From: JAYZDP01 sp036337765
Lineage (GTDB): Bacteria; Acidobacteriota; Thermoanaerobaculia; Multivoradales; Multivoraceae
NCBI GenBank assembly: GCA_036337765.1
Contig: JAYZDP010000084.1
Span: forward strand, 1 to 63,665
Direction: 5' to 3'
DNA length: 63,665 nucleotides
In this document: positions 52,971 to 59,669 of the stretch, piece by piece
Layout of the letters: each line of letters opens with the position of its first letter
How positions within the stretch are numbered: position 1 is the first letter of the stretch
Notes under the pieces: generated by a model
Seen by the model: only the letters and a program-made list of their open reading frames with translations
What the model was told of the DNA's origin: nothing
Database searches by the model: none
Translations under genes and position numbers: made by a program

Positions 52971-52992
52971 TAGCTATCATGCCAATAGCTTC
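52955..52992. repeat. Perfect 38-bp palindrome spanning the atpD stop codon
   Basis: GAAGCTATTGGCATGATAG (52955-52973) is followed at once by its exact reverse complement (52974-52992). The last five atpD codons and the TGA stop form part of the left arm. In RNA it can form a 19-bp hairpin with a minimal loop. No U-run follows, so it is not a typical terminator. It may act in mRNA processing or in setting beta/epsilon stoichiometry, or be a scar of inverted duplication. Confidence 0.9.
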
Positions 52993-53039
52993 CGATGTCT
53001 CTGGCGCCGCGGACGGCGCATTGCCAGGAACCGCCTTCT

Positions 53040-53435
53040 ATGGCTAATGACCTCACCCTAGTAATCGTCACTCCCGAGTCGAGCGTACTCGAGGAGACCT
53101 GCGACTCGGTCTCTCTGCCGGCGACGCTAGGCTACGTCACCATCTTGCCGCGCCACACCCCGATGGTGTCGACGCTGGCCGTGGGGATCGTCGCCTATCA
53201 GCAGGGCACGCAATCCGGAGCGCTCGCCCTGTCGGGCGGTTTCTTCGAGGTCTCCGACGACACGGTGACGGTCCTCGCCGACACCGCGGAGCTGCCCACC
53301 GACATCGATATCGAGACCGCGCGTCAAGCTCTTCAAGAAGCCAAGGCCTCTATGGGCCAGCTGTCGGGACCCGAACTCAGCCAGGCGCGCCGGACGGTCG
53401 AGCTGTCCGAGGCGCGCATCGCGGTCGCCGGCTAG
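53040..53435 (+). CDS. atpC: ATP synthase F1 subunit epsilon
   Basis: A 131-residue epsilon subunit coupling gamma to the c-ring. The ATG at 53040 has AGGAA about 10 bases upstream and begins M-A-N-D-L-T-L-V-I-V-T-P-E-S, the expected strand; the frame is open further upstream without family similarity. G-Y-V-T-I-L-P-R-H-T-P-M and F-F-E-V are conserved. A short helical C-terminus follows. Last gene of the operon; a weak hairpin GTGGG-CCCAC at 53436-53450 lies right after the stop. Confidence 0.94.
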   Translation: MANDLTLVIVTPESSVLEETCDSVSLPATLGYVTILPRHTPMVSTLAVGIVAYQQGTQSGALALSGGFFEVSDDTVTVLADTAELPTDIDIETARQALQEAKASMGQLSGPELSQARRTVELSEARIAVAG

Positions 53436-53449
53436 GTGGGTGAGCCCCA

Positions 53450-53923
53450 CTACCGAGGCGGATAGTCGATCGTGACCCAGGTCTCGTTGCCGCGGGCCTT
53501 GAGCGCCACATCGACTCGCCGATCGTCCTTGACGAAGCTCAGGGCCGAGTGGTCCCCCTCGATGATCCACCCGCGGCGGGCCTGCTCGTCGCGCAAGCGG
53601 GCAGAGACCGCGTCGACGGCGCCCTGGGTGCGGACCGAGACGACACCTCTACCGCCCGGCGCCGAGGTGAGATCGACGATGCTGCCCGGGCGGTAGACCC
53701 AGAAGTCGTCGGGGAAGTCTCCGGGGAGCACGCCCAGCAGACCGCGCTCGCGAACCTGGGCCTTGATGTCGTCTTCGGGGCGAATGTTCGAATCGACGCC
53801 CGCCCCGACGTCGACGGTCTCGAAACCGGCCTCCTCCTCGACCGCATCGGGCTGGGAGCAGGCGGCCAGAGCAAGAAGCGCCACACCGAGAAGCGCGGCG
53901 AGTAGCGACCGACTACGGCTCAG
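53450..53923 (-). CDS. Putative lipoprotein, probable CTG start
   Basis: A 157-residue exported protein. The only ATG/GTG-type start in frame (GTG 53884) leaves just nine residues before the lipobox Cys, too short for a signal peptide. A CTG at 53923 sits behind GGAGAG at proper spacing and overlaps the rrf2 stop as CTGA. It gives M-S-R-S-R-S-L-L-A-A-L-L-G-V-A-L-L-A-L-A-A-C22, an ideal lipoprotein signal. The mature part is acidic, then a compact region (V-Y-R-P-G-S-I-V-D-L) of unknown family. Possibly co-transcribed with the Rrf2 regulator. Confidence 0.7.
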   Translation of the reverse strand: MSRSRSLLAALLGVALLALAACSQPDAVEEEAGFETVDVGAGVDSNIRPEDDIKAQVRERGLLGVLPGDFPDDFWVYRPGSIVDLTSAPGGRGVVSVRTQGAVDAVSARLRDEQARRGWIIEGDHSALSFVKDDRRVDVALKARGNETWVTIDYPPR

Positions 53924-54444
53924 CTCGACTCTCCGGGGCCGACCTCATTCATGATCGGCAACGGGCGCAGGTGCGACAGGGGCTCTTCTTCGACGCAGTC
54001 GAGCGGCACGTCGATGTCGCAATCGATAATCTCTCGCTGACGCTTGGCAAGATCTTCGAGGCTCATGCTACGCAGGATCCCCTCGACGGAGGCTTTGACC
54101 TCGAGAAAGACCTCGCGGATCACGCAGTGGCGCGTTCCGATATCGATCGAGCAGGGCTGAGCGAGGATCGCGTCGACCGAGGTGACCTGTCCCTCGAGTG
54201 CGAAGAGGACGTCGCGCAGTGAGATCTCGGCCGCGGGGCGTGCGAGTGCGTGACCGCCCTGGGGCCCCCGGCTCGACTGGATCAGCTTGTGTTTAGCGAG
54301 CGAGGCCAGGATCTGGCGCAGGTAGGGCTCGGGAATGCCCTGGCGAGTGGCGATCTCGTGACTGGTCGCCGGCCCCTCCTCCGAGCGCATGGCGACGAAC
54401 AGCATCGCCCGGATGCCGTACTCGCCCTTGGTTGAGATCTTCAT
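53920..54444 (-). CDS. Rrf2 family transcriptional regulator
   Basis: A 174-residue winged-helix regulator. The Rrf2 start M-K-I-S-T-K-G-E-Y-G-I-R-A, recognition region I-P-E-P-Y-L-R-Q-I-L and S-S-R-G-P-Q-G-G-H wing are typical. Several cysteines (C in A-Q-P-C-S, R-H-C, I-D-C and L-D-C) could ligate an Fe-S cluster, as in IscR/NsrR. The exact C-x-n-C spacing is not canonical, so cluster binding is only possible. It is coupled to the lipoprotein gene. Confidence 0.9.
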   Translation of the reverse strand: MKISTKGEYGIRAMLFVAMRSEEGPATSHEIATRQGIPEPYLRQILASLAKHKLIQSSRGPQGGHALARPAAEISLRDVLFALEGQVTSVDAILAQPCSIDIGTRHCVIREVFLEVKASVEGILRSMSLEDLAKRQREIIDCDIDVPLDCVEEEPLSHLRPLPIMNEVGPGESS

Positions 54445-54482
54445 CCGGCTACGCTTCGCCCCGGCGGGCCGCCAGCGAACGA

Positions 54483-55193
54483 CTATACCTCAGCGATCCG
54501 GGCGTCCGGCCGCTGCAGAAGCCCGGAAACGGCGTCAAGCAGCGCCTCTTCTCGGCCTTCGCCGCGATCGACCAGCAGTGCTTGAAGGCCCGCGGCCTCG
54601 GCACCCTCCACATCTTCCCTGGCGCTGTTACCGATGTGCACGGCCGCATCAGCGGCGACTTCAAAACGGCGCAAGAGGATCTCGAAGATCGCCGGGTTGG
54701 GCTTGGCGAGCCCGACGTCCGCGGACGCCACGATCGCCTCGAAGCGCTGGGCCAGATCCAATGCGCCGAGGAGACGCGGCAGGCGCTCGTCGAAGTTGCT
54801 CAGAGCCGCGAGCCGCATGCCGGCGCCCGCCAACCGGTCGAGCGAGGCCACGGCGTCAGGGTAGATCTCCCACGCATCGGCTTGCTCGAAACGATGAAAG
54901 AGCTCCTTGGTCGCGAAGAGCGTCGGTGTGCCCGCTTCCAGGAGCTCGCAGAGCCGCTCGATCAACCGGCCCCACCAGGCTCGCGATCCGCCCGAGTACG
55001 TGCTGAACCGATCGGCACCCGCCGGCGTGAGGCAGTCGAGCTCCTGCCAGACCACCGGAAAGGTCCTCCGTACGTCGTCGGGCGTCACCTCGATGCCGTG
55101 CCGGGCGAGCACCTCGGAGTAGATCTCGCCCATTCGCGGGCAGTGGATCAGAGTCCCTGTGACGTCGAGACTCGCGACTTTCAGCCCAGTCAA
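54483..55193 (-). CDS. HAD-superfamily hydrolase (subfamily IA)
   Basis: A 236-residue phosphatase-type protein. Motif I is L-D10-V-T-G-T-L (Val-Thr in place of the second Asp region), motif II is the Ser in A-L-S-N-F-D, and motif IV is I-G-N-S-A-R-E-D-V-E-G-A. The second Asp of motif I (D-x-D) is replaced by Thr12, so activity may differ from classic phosphatases. TTG start overlaps the Nudix stop (TTGA). Confidence 0.85.
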   Translation of the reverse strand: MTGLKVASLDVTGTLIHCPRMGEIYSEVLARHGIEVTPDDVRRTFPVVWQELDCLTPAGADRFSTYSGGSRAWWGRLIERLCELLEAGTPTLFATKELFHRFEQADAWEIYPDAVASLDRLAGAGMRLAALSNFDERLPRLLGALDLAQRFEAIVASADVGLAKPNPAIFEILLRRFEVAADAAVHIGNSAREDVEGAEAAGLQALLVDRGEGREEALLDAVSGLLQRPDARIAEV

Positions 55194-55738
55194 CGTCGCG
55201 CCAAACCGAGCAGATGAAACGCAGCCAACACCAGCGAGTGCGTGATCTCGCCGGAGCGGATGAGCTCGGGGATGTCGTCGAGCTGTACCGACTCGACGTC
55301 GATCTCCTCGTCGCCGTCTCCCCGGGGCTCCTCAATCCACTGCAGATCCTCGGCGAGGTAGATCCAGCACTCATTCGACATGATGGCGGGGTTTGGATGG
55401 ACGCAGCCGAGCTCTGTCCACTTTCCGGCGCCGTAGCCGGTCTCTTCCAAGAGCTCGCGCGACGACGCCGCGGCAGGCGCTTCGCCCGGGTCCACCATCC
55501 CACCCGGAATCTCCAACGACGGCATGGCGGTGCCGAATCGCCACTGACGCACGAGCACCACCTCGCCGTCATCGCGCAACGGGATCATGTTGACCCAGGG
55601 GGTCGGGTGCATCACGAGCACGCGGCGCCGATCGTCGCCGGCCTCGACCTCCTGCTGCTCCATCGAAAACAGCGGATGGTCGAACACCTGCTCGACTTCG
55701 CGTCGGAGCCAGGGACGCACTTTCGTTGGATCGGTCAC
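55190..55738 (-). CDS. Nudix hydrolase, ADP-ribose pyrophosphatase-like
   Basis: A 182-residue Nudix enzyme. The box is G-G-M-V-D-P-G-E-A-P-A-A-A-S-S-R-E-L-L-E-E-T-G-Y, with the catalytic Glu residues present. The upstream V-V-L-V-R-Q-W-R-F-G-T segment is typical of ADP-sugar pyrophosphatases. It is the first gene of a coupled pair with the HAD hydrolase. Confidence 0.9.
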   Translation of the reverse strand: MTDPTKVRPWLRREVEQVFDHPLFSMEQQEVEAGDDRRRVLVMHPTPWVNMIPLRDDGEVVLVRQWRFGTAMPSLEIPGGMVDPGEAPAAASSRELLEETGYGAGKWTELGCVHPNPAIMSNECWIYLAEDLQWIEEPRGDGDEEIDVESVQLDDIPELIRSGEITHSLVLAAFHLLGLARR

Positions 55739-55780
55739 GGCGCGATGTTACGCCGAGCCGCGATCGAGCGGGAAGGTCGG

Positions 55781-55954
55781 CTACCTCCGATACATCTTGA
55801 GTAGGCGTCCGCTCGCCTGCATCGCAGAATACGACAGAAGACCCACCGAGATGCCGCTGAGCAGCGCCAGACGCATTGGGAAATCGCGCCACCAGACGGT
55901 GACACCCACGGTCAGGAGGCCCGCCGCCAATGAGAGGACGAGCTTCGCTACCAT
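55781..55954 (-). CDS. Small two-helix membrane protein (57 aa)
   Basis: A short frame from ATG 55954 to TAG 55781-55783. It encodes M-V-A-K-L-V-L-S-L-A-A-G-L-L-T-V-G-V-T-V as one helix, W-W-R-D-F-P as a loop, L-A-L-L-S-G-I-S-V-G-L-L-S-Y-S as a second helix, and a basic tail K-M-Y-R-R. AAGGA lies 12 bases upstream. The well-formed helical hairpin supports a real gene. Unknown family; it lies just downstream of the secreted Q/P-rich protein on the same strand. Confidence 0.6.
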   Translation of the reverse strand: MVAKLVLSLAAGLLTVGVTVWWRDFPMRLALLSGISVGLLSYSAMQASGRLLKMYRR

Positions 55955-55969
55955 CTTGCCGCGCGATCC

Positions 55970-56494
55970 TTAGTAGTTGGAGGCGTTTGGCTCGGCGAAG
56001 CCACCGCCACTACCACGGCGCTGGACGGCGGCACCACCAAAGGCACCGGCGCCACCGACAGGAGGGGTGCTCTGGTTCGTGAACCAAACCGGGATGCCCT
56101 GAGTCTGGTTCGGCTCGGCGAACTGCTGGATGTTGTACGGCTGCTGCTGCTGCGGAGGAGCCTCGTCACCGAGAGCTGCGAGCTCCTCGGGGGTGAGGTT
56201 GTCGTTCGGCGCGGACCCGATCAGGATCGTATGGGCATCGAGGTAAGTACCGCGGCCCGCGGCCTCGATCGAAGAGATCACCTCGGCGACGTCTGCCTTC
56301 GCAATCGCCATGGTGTTGGAGGTCATGGTCATGAAGAAGAGCAGGGAATCGTCCCAGGGAGCCGGCTCCGGCTCGTAGCGGGTGTGGAAGACGTGACCGT
56401 TGGAGAGGCGGACCTCGAAGGTCTCGGCCATCGCCGGCACGGAGGCGACGAGAAGTGTAACGGCGAGAACTGCAAGGATTCGGTTTCTGGACAT
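55970..56494 (-). CDS. Exported protein with Gln/Pro/Gly-rich C-terminal tail
   Basis: A 174-residue protein. The start ATG at 56494 has GGAGG six bases upstream, and residues 1-23 are a signal peptide ending A-M-A. The N-terminal domain (24-95) looks like a small beta fold (F-E-V-R-L-S-N-G-H-V-F). The tail has Q-Q-Q-Q, N-Q-T-Q-G and G-G-A-G-A-F-G-G repeats. No recognised family. It is divergent from pyrF, with an AT-rich 92-bp promoter gap. Confidence 0.68.
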   Translation of the reverse strand: MSRNRILAVLAVTLLVASVPAMAETFEVRLSNGHVFHTRYEPEPAPWDDSLLFFMTMTSNTMAIAKADVAEVISSIEAAGRGTYLDAHTILIGSAPNDNLTPEELAALGDEAPPQQQQPYNIQQFAEPNQTQGIPVWFTNQSTPPVGGAGAFGGAAVQRRGSGGGFAEPNASNY

Positions 56495-56586
56495 GTTCGA
56501 CCTCCGGACTGGGCTCAGACTATACGCAAACTCCGCGTAAATATAGACGATGTGCAATTTTAGCATGGCGCGACCGAGGCTGTCCT

Positions 56587-57567
56587 GTGCGAATCGTGGC
56601 AAACTCGCCGCCGATGTCCGACCTCGCCCTGCACTCCGCGACGTCTCGGCCAATGCTCTTCTCTGATCGTCTCGCTACAGCGCTCGAAGCCAAAAAGAGC
56701 CCCGTCGTGGTGGGAATCGATCCGCACCTGGATCGCTTCCCCTCCCCCCTGCGCCAGCTCGCCTCGAGCACCGACCGGAAGCTCGCCGCGGCTGCCATCC
56801 AGCGCTTCGTCGACGAGCTCCTCGAGGCCATCGCCGACACGGTCGCCATCGTCAAACCGCAGGTGGCGTTTTTCGAGCGCCTCGGACCACCCGGCTGGCG
56901 TGCACTCGAGCACACCGTCGCGCGGGCACACGAGTTGGGCCTTCTGGTCCTGGCCGACGCTAAGCGTGGCGATATCGGATCGACAGCCACCGCTTATGCA
57001 GACTATTTCTTCGGTGACTCGGGACTCGGCGCCGATGCTCTGACCGTCAACGCCTACCTGGGGTCGGACAGTCTCGCGCCCTTCGTCAGCTACGTCACGA
57101 AGGGCAAGGGCCTCTTCGTCCTCGCGAAGACCTCGAACCCCGGCTCGAAAGAGCTTCAGGATCTGACCCTCGAGGGGTCGGAGGGGACCGAGCCCGTCTA
57201 TTCGCAGGTGGGCCACCTGGCCGACAAGCTCGGCACCGATTCGGTCGGCGAGCTCGGCTACTCGTCGATCGGCCTGGTCGTCGGAGCGACGAGCCCACAG
57301 CAGGCCGCCACGCTGCGCGGGCAGTTCCCGCGACTCCCCTTCCTGGTTCCCGGCTACGGGGCCCAGGGTGGCGGCGCGGAAGATGTCATAGCCGCTTTCG
57401 ACGACCACGGCAGGGGCGCGATCGTCAACGCCTCGCGCAGCATTCTCTTCGCCTACGCAACGCCCGAACACGAGGACCTCGGTCCCGAGCGCTGGGCCGA
57501 GGCGAGCCGGCGCGAATGCATCGCCATGCGCGACGCGATCCGGGCAGCCCTCGCGGCGCACCGATGA
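56587..57567 (+). CDS. pyrF: Orotidine 5'-phosphate decarboxylase (type 2)
   Basis: Final UMP-forming step of pyrimidine synthesis. About 326 residues, the longer type 2 form. V-V-G-I-D-P-H-L-D-R near the start and the catalytic D-A-K-R-G-D-I-G-S-T-A motif near residue 124-134 are present. L-V-P-G-Y-G-A-Q-G-G matches the phosphate-binding end. The GTG at 56587 is the 5'-most start; ATG 56614 is possible. It overlaps the Nudix gene by 4 bp. Confidence 0.93.
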   Translation: MRIVANSPPMSDLALHSATSRPMLFSDRLATALEAKKSPVVVGIDPHLDRFPSPLRQLASSTDRKLAAAAIQRFVDELLEAIADTVAIVKPQVAFFERLGPPGWRALEHTVARAHELGLLVLADAKRGDIGSTATAYADYFFGDSGLGADALTVNAYLGSDSLAPFVSYVTKGKGLFVLAKTSNPGSKELQDLTLEGSEGTEPVYSQVGHLADKLGTDSVGELGYSSIGLVVGATSPQQAATLRGQFPRLPFLVPGYGAQGGGAEDVIAAFDDHGRGAIVNASRSILFAYATPEHEDLGPERWAEASRRECIAMRDAIRAALAAHR

Positions 57568-58037
57568 AGAGAAGCGCGGGGGTACTTCTCTTCCGGCGCG
57601 GACCCGGTACTCTTGAGGTGTTGCTGGCACATCCCGGAGGCCCGTTCTTCCGTAACAAGGACCACGGCTCGTGGTCGATCCCGAAGGGGCTGGTCGAGGA
57701 CGGGGAGGATCTCGAGACCACCGCGCGCCGCGAGTTCGCCGAGGAGACCGGCGCCGAGCTCCCCGCGAGCCGGGTGATCCCTCTGGGAGAGGTCGAGCAG
57801 AAGGGCGGCAAGATCGTAACCGCCTTCGCGGTCGAGGGCGACTTCGACCCGGAGTGCCTCGACAGCAATAGCTTCACGCTCGAGTGGCCGCCGCGCTCGG
57901 GCCGCCAGGCCGACTTCCCCGAGATCGATCGCGCCGAGTGGTTCGATCTCGTCGCGGGAGCCGAGCGAATCAACCCCGCCCAGGCCCAGTTTCTCGTTCG
58001 ACTAAGCGAATCTCTGCTGGCCTCTGAGGGAGGCTGA
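57564..58037 (+). CDS. Nudix hydrolase (Ap4A/NTP type)
   Basis: A 157-residue Nudix protein whose ATG overlaps the pyrF stop. S-A-G-V-L-L-F-R-R opens the domain; the box is P-K-G-L-V-E-D-G-E-D-L-E-T-T-A-R-R-E-F-A-E-E-T-G. The N-terminal S-I-P-K-G pattern fits diadenosine-tetraphosphate- or NTP-directed families. Coupling to pyrF suggests nucleotide housekeeping. Confidence 0.9.
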   Translation: MKRSAGVLLFRRGPGTLEVLLAHPGGPFFRNKDHGSWSIPKGLVEDGEDLETTARREFAEETGAELPASRVIPLGEVEQKGGKIVTAFAVEGDFDPECLDSNSFTLEWPPRSGRQADFPEIDRAEWFDLVAGAERINPAQAQFLVRLSESLLASEGG

Positions 58038-58071
58038 TCCGAAACGCATCCTCCGCTATGATCCGGCCTCC

Positions 58072-58500
58072 ATGCCCCTCCCGCGCATTCCCAGAATGCT
58101 CACCATCGTCTCTGCCGCAGTCCTTGTGGTGGGCGTGGGTATCGCCTGGTTCACGGATGCGTTTGCGAGCCGGACCCACATTCCCGCAGAAGTCGTCTAC
58201 GAGTACCGCTCGCAGTTCCAGCCGGGCCAGCTCGCGCCTGGCTGGATTCTCCGCTCGGTCGGCCCCAACGTCGAGGACCCGACGCGCATCGTCCACCGTG
58301 TCGAGGTGCCGGCGGCTCTCGCCGGTGAGCTGGTCATGATGGGCAATTCGAAGCGTGGCAGTCGGGCCGCCGAGGTGGCCTGCCCGGCCTCCGATCACCC
58401 GATCTGGACCAAGATCGGCAGGGGCCAGGACGTCGAGATCGAGCTCCACACCGACAAGGGCCCGTTCGAGACCATCTCCTGTCGAGCGTTCGTTCGCTAG
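58072..58500 (+). CDS. Membrane-anchored or exported protein of unknown function
   Basis: A 142-residue protein with one N-terminal hydrophobic segment (about 9-28), which may be a signal peptide ending A-F-A-S or an anchor. The domain afterwards (Y-E-Y-R-S-Q-F...G-P-F-E-T-I-S-C-R) contains two cysteines (near 104 and 137) that could form a disulphide. No family recognised. Confidence 0.6.
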   Translation: MPLPRIPRMLTIVSAAVLVVGVGIAWFTDAFASRTHIPAEVVYEYRSQFQPGQLAPGWILRSVGPNVEDPTRIVHRVEVPAALAGELVMMGNSKRGSRAAEVACPASDHPIWTKIGRGQDVEIELHTDKGPFETISCRAFVR

Positions 58501-58528
58501 TTGGGAACGAAAAGGGAGGAGGGCTCGC

Positions 58529-58744
58529 CTAGGCTGCAGGGTTAACGGAGCTGAAGCTCCGCTCTCTCGTCAGCCAGAGGACCCGCCTCGCCTCGTCGAC
58601 GAGCTCCTCCTCCCGTTTCCGATCTAGCAACATCAGGGCGGCGAGGGCGAAGTCGCCCGCGAGAGCATCGTTTCCGCCGTCGGCCTCCCGCATGGCTCTC
58701 ACCACGAGACCTTCGACCATCACTCTGTCGCGGGGTATCGTCAT
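58529..58744 (-). CDS. Small hypothetical protein
   Basis: A 71-residue frame started at ATG 58744 with AAAGG 11 bases upstream. It is acidic/basic helical in character (A-M-R-E-A-D-G-G-N-D-A-L-A-G-D-F-A-L-A-A-L-M-L-L-D). A GC-rich hairpin (CGGAGCT-GA-AGCTCCG, 58546-58561) lies within its 3' end. No family recognised. It is divergent from the HD gene. Confidence 0.45.
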   Translation of the reverse strand: MTIPRDRVMVEGLVVRAMREADGGNDALAGDFALAALMLLDRKREEELVDEARRVLWLTRERSFSSVNPAA

Positions 58745-58823
58745 CGCATCGTCCGCCTTTCGAGTACGCACACTAGGAACCTCACGTCAGCGAATCGTCA
58801 GGCGGGACAGGAGTTTTTCGACC

Positions 58824-59669
58824 ATGAACGACAAAACGATCTCTCTGGAAGAGCTCGCAGATACAGGCAGTACGCTCGAGGAGCGCTTCGCGAAGCGCAT
58901 CGAGATCAACGTGCCGCCGCGCCGCAACGACAAGCTCAAAGCGCTGATCGACGAGATCAACCGCGACGACGATCTCTACAGCCTCTGGCTGGCCGCCAAC
59001 GTGAACGCCATGGAACGGTTGGGAATGACAGATCACGGGCCGGTGCACGTGAAAATCATCATGAACATCGCGCTCAAGATCCTGCGCATGCTCGCCGATG
59101 GGGGCGTCGAGCCGTCTGTCGTCACGAACTACGGCATGGAGCACGAAGACGCCGAGGTCATCGTCGCCCTGGCGGCGCTCATGCACGACCTCGGGATGTC
59201 GATCCACCGCCCGGATCACGAGTCGTACTCGCTCTTTCTCGCCAACGAAAAGCTCAAGGAGCTCCTCCCTGTCTGCTACGGCAAGGCTACCGCCACCGTC
59301 ATCCGGTCCGAGACACTGCACGCCATCATCTGCCACCGCGCCGGCGGCAAGCCGCTGACCATCGAAGCCGGAGTGGTCAGGATCGCGGACGCCCTGGACA
59401 TGGCCGAAGGCCGCTCACGCATCCCGTTCGAGCGCGGCTCGCAGAGCATCCACTCGATCTCAGCAGCCGCCATCGAAAGCGTCGGCATCGAAAAGGGCGA
59501 GGACAAGCCCGTGCGGGTTAGCGTCAACATGAACAACTCGGCCGGGGTGTTCCAGCTCGACCGCCTGTTCCGCGAGAAGCTCTCAGGCAGCGGCTTGGAG
59601 AGCTACGTCGAGCTCGAGGCTCGCGTCGAGGGTGCCGAGAAGCGCCTCGTCTCGACCTTCAAAGTCTAG
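58824..59669 (+). CDS. HD-domain phosphohydrolase-type protein
   Basis: A 281-residue protein. AGGAG lies 10 bases before the ATG at 58824. The metal-binding residues of the HD fold are visible: H71-G-P-V-H75 and H121-D122-L-G-M-S. Further H and D residues lie in C-H-R-A and R-I-A-D-A-L-D-M-A-E-G-R-S-R, which in relatives complete the site. HD enzymes hydrolyse nucleotides or phosphate monoesters. The gene converges on the PQQ gene with their stops sharing CTAG (59666-59669). Confidence 0.85.
   Translation: MNDKTISLEELADTGSTLEERFAKRIEINVPPRRNDKLKALIDEINRDDDLYSLWLAANVNAMERLGMTDHGPVHVKIIMNIALKILRMLADGGVEPSVVTNYGMEHEDAEVIVALAALMHDLGMSIHRPDHESYSLFLANEKLKELLPVCYGKATATVIRSETLHAIICHRAGGKPLTIEAGVVRIADALDMAEGRSRIPFERGSQSIHSISAAAIESVGIEKGEDKPVRVSVNMNNSAGVFQLDRLFREKLSGSGLESYVELEARVEGAEKRLVSTFKV

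Noticed and set aside
53436..53450. Hairpin GTGGG-TGAGC-CCCAC after atpC as a terminator
   Set aside because: Only five pairs and no U-run; too weak to call.
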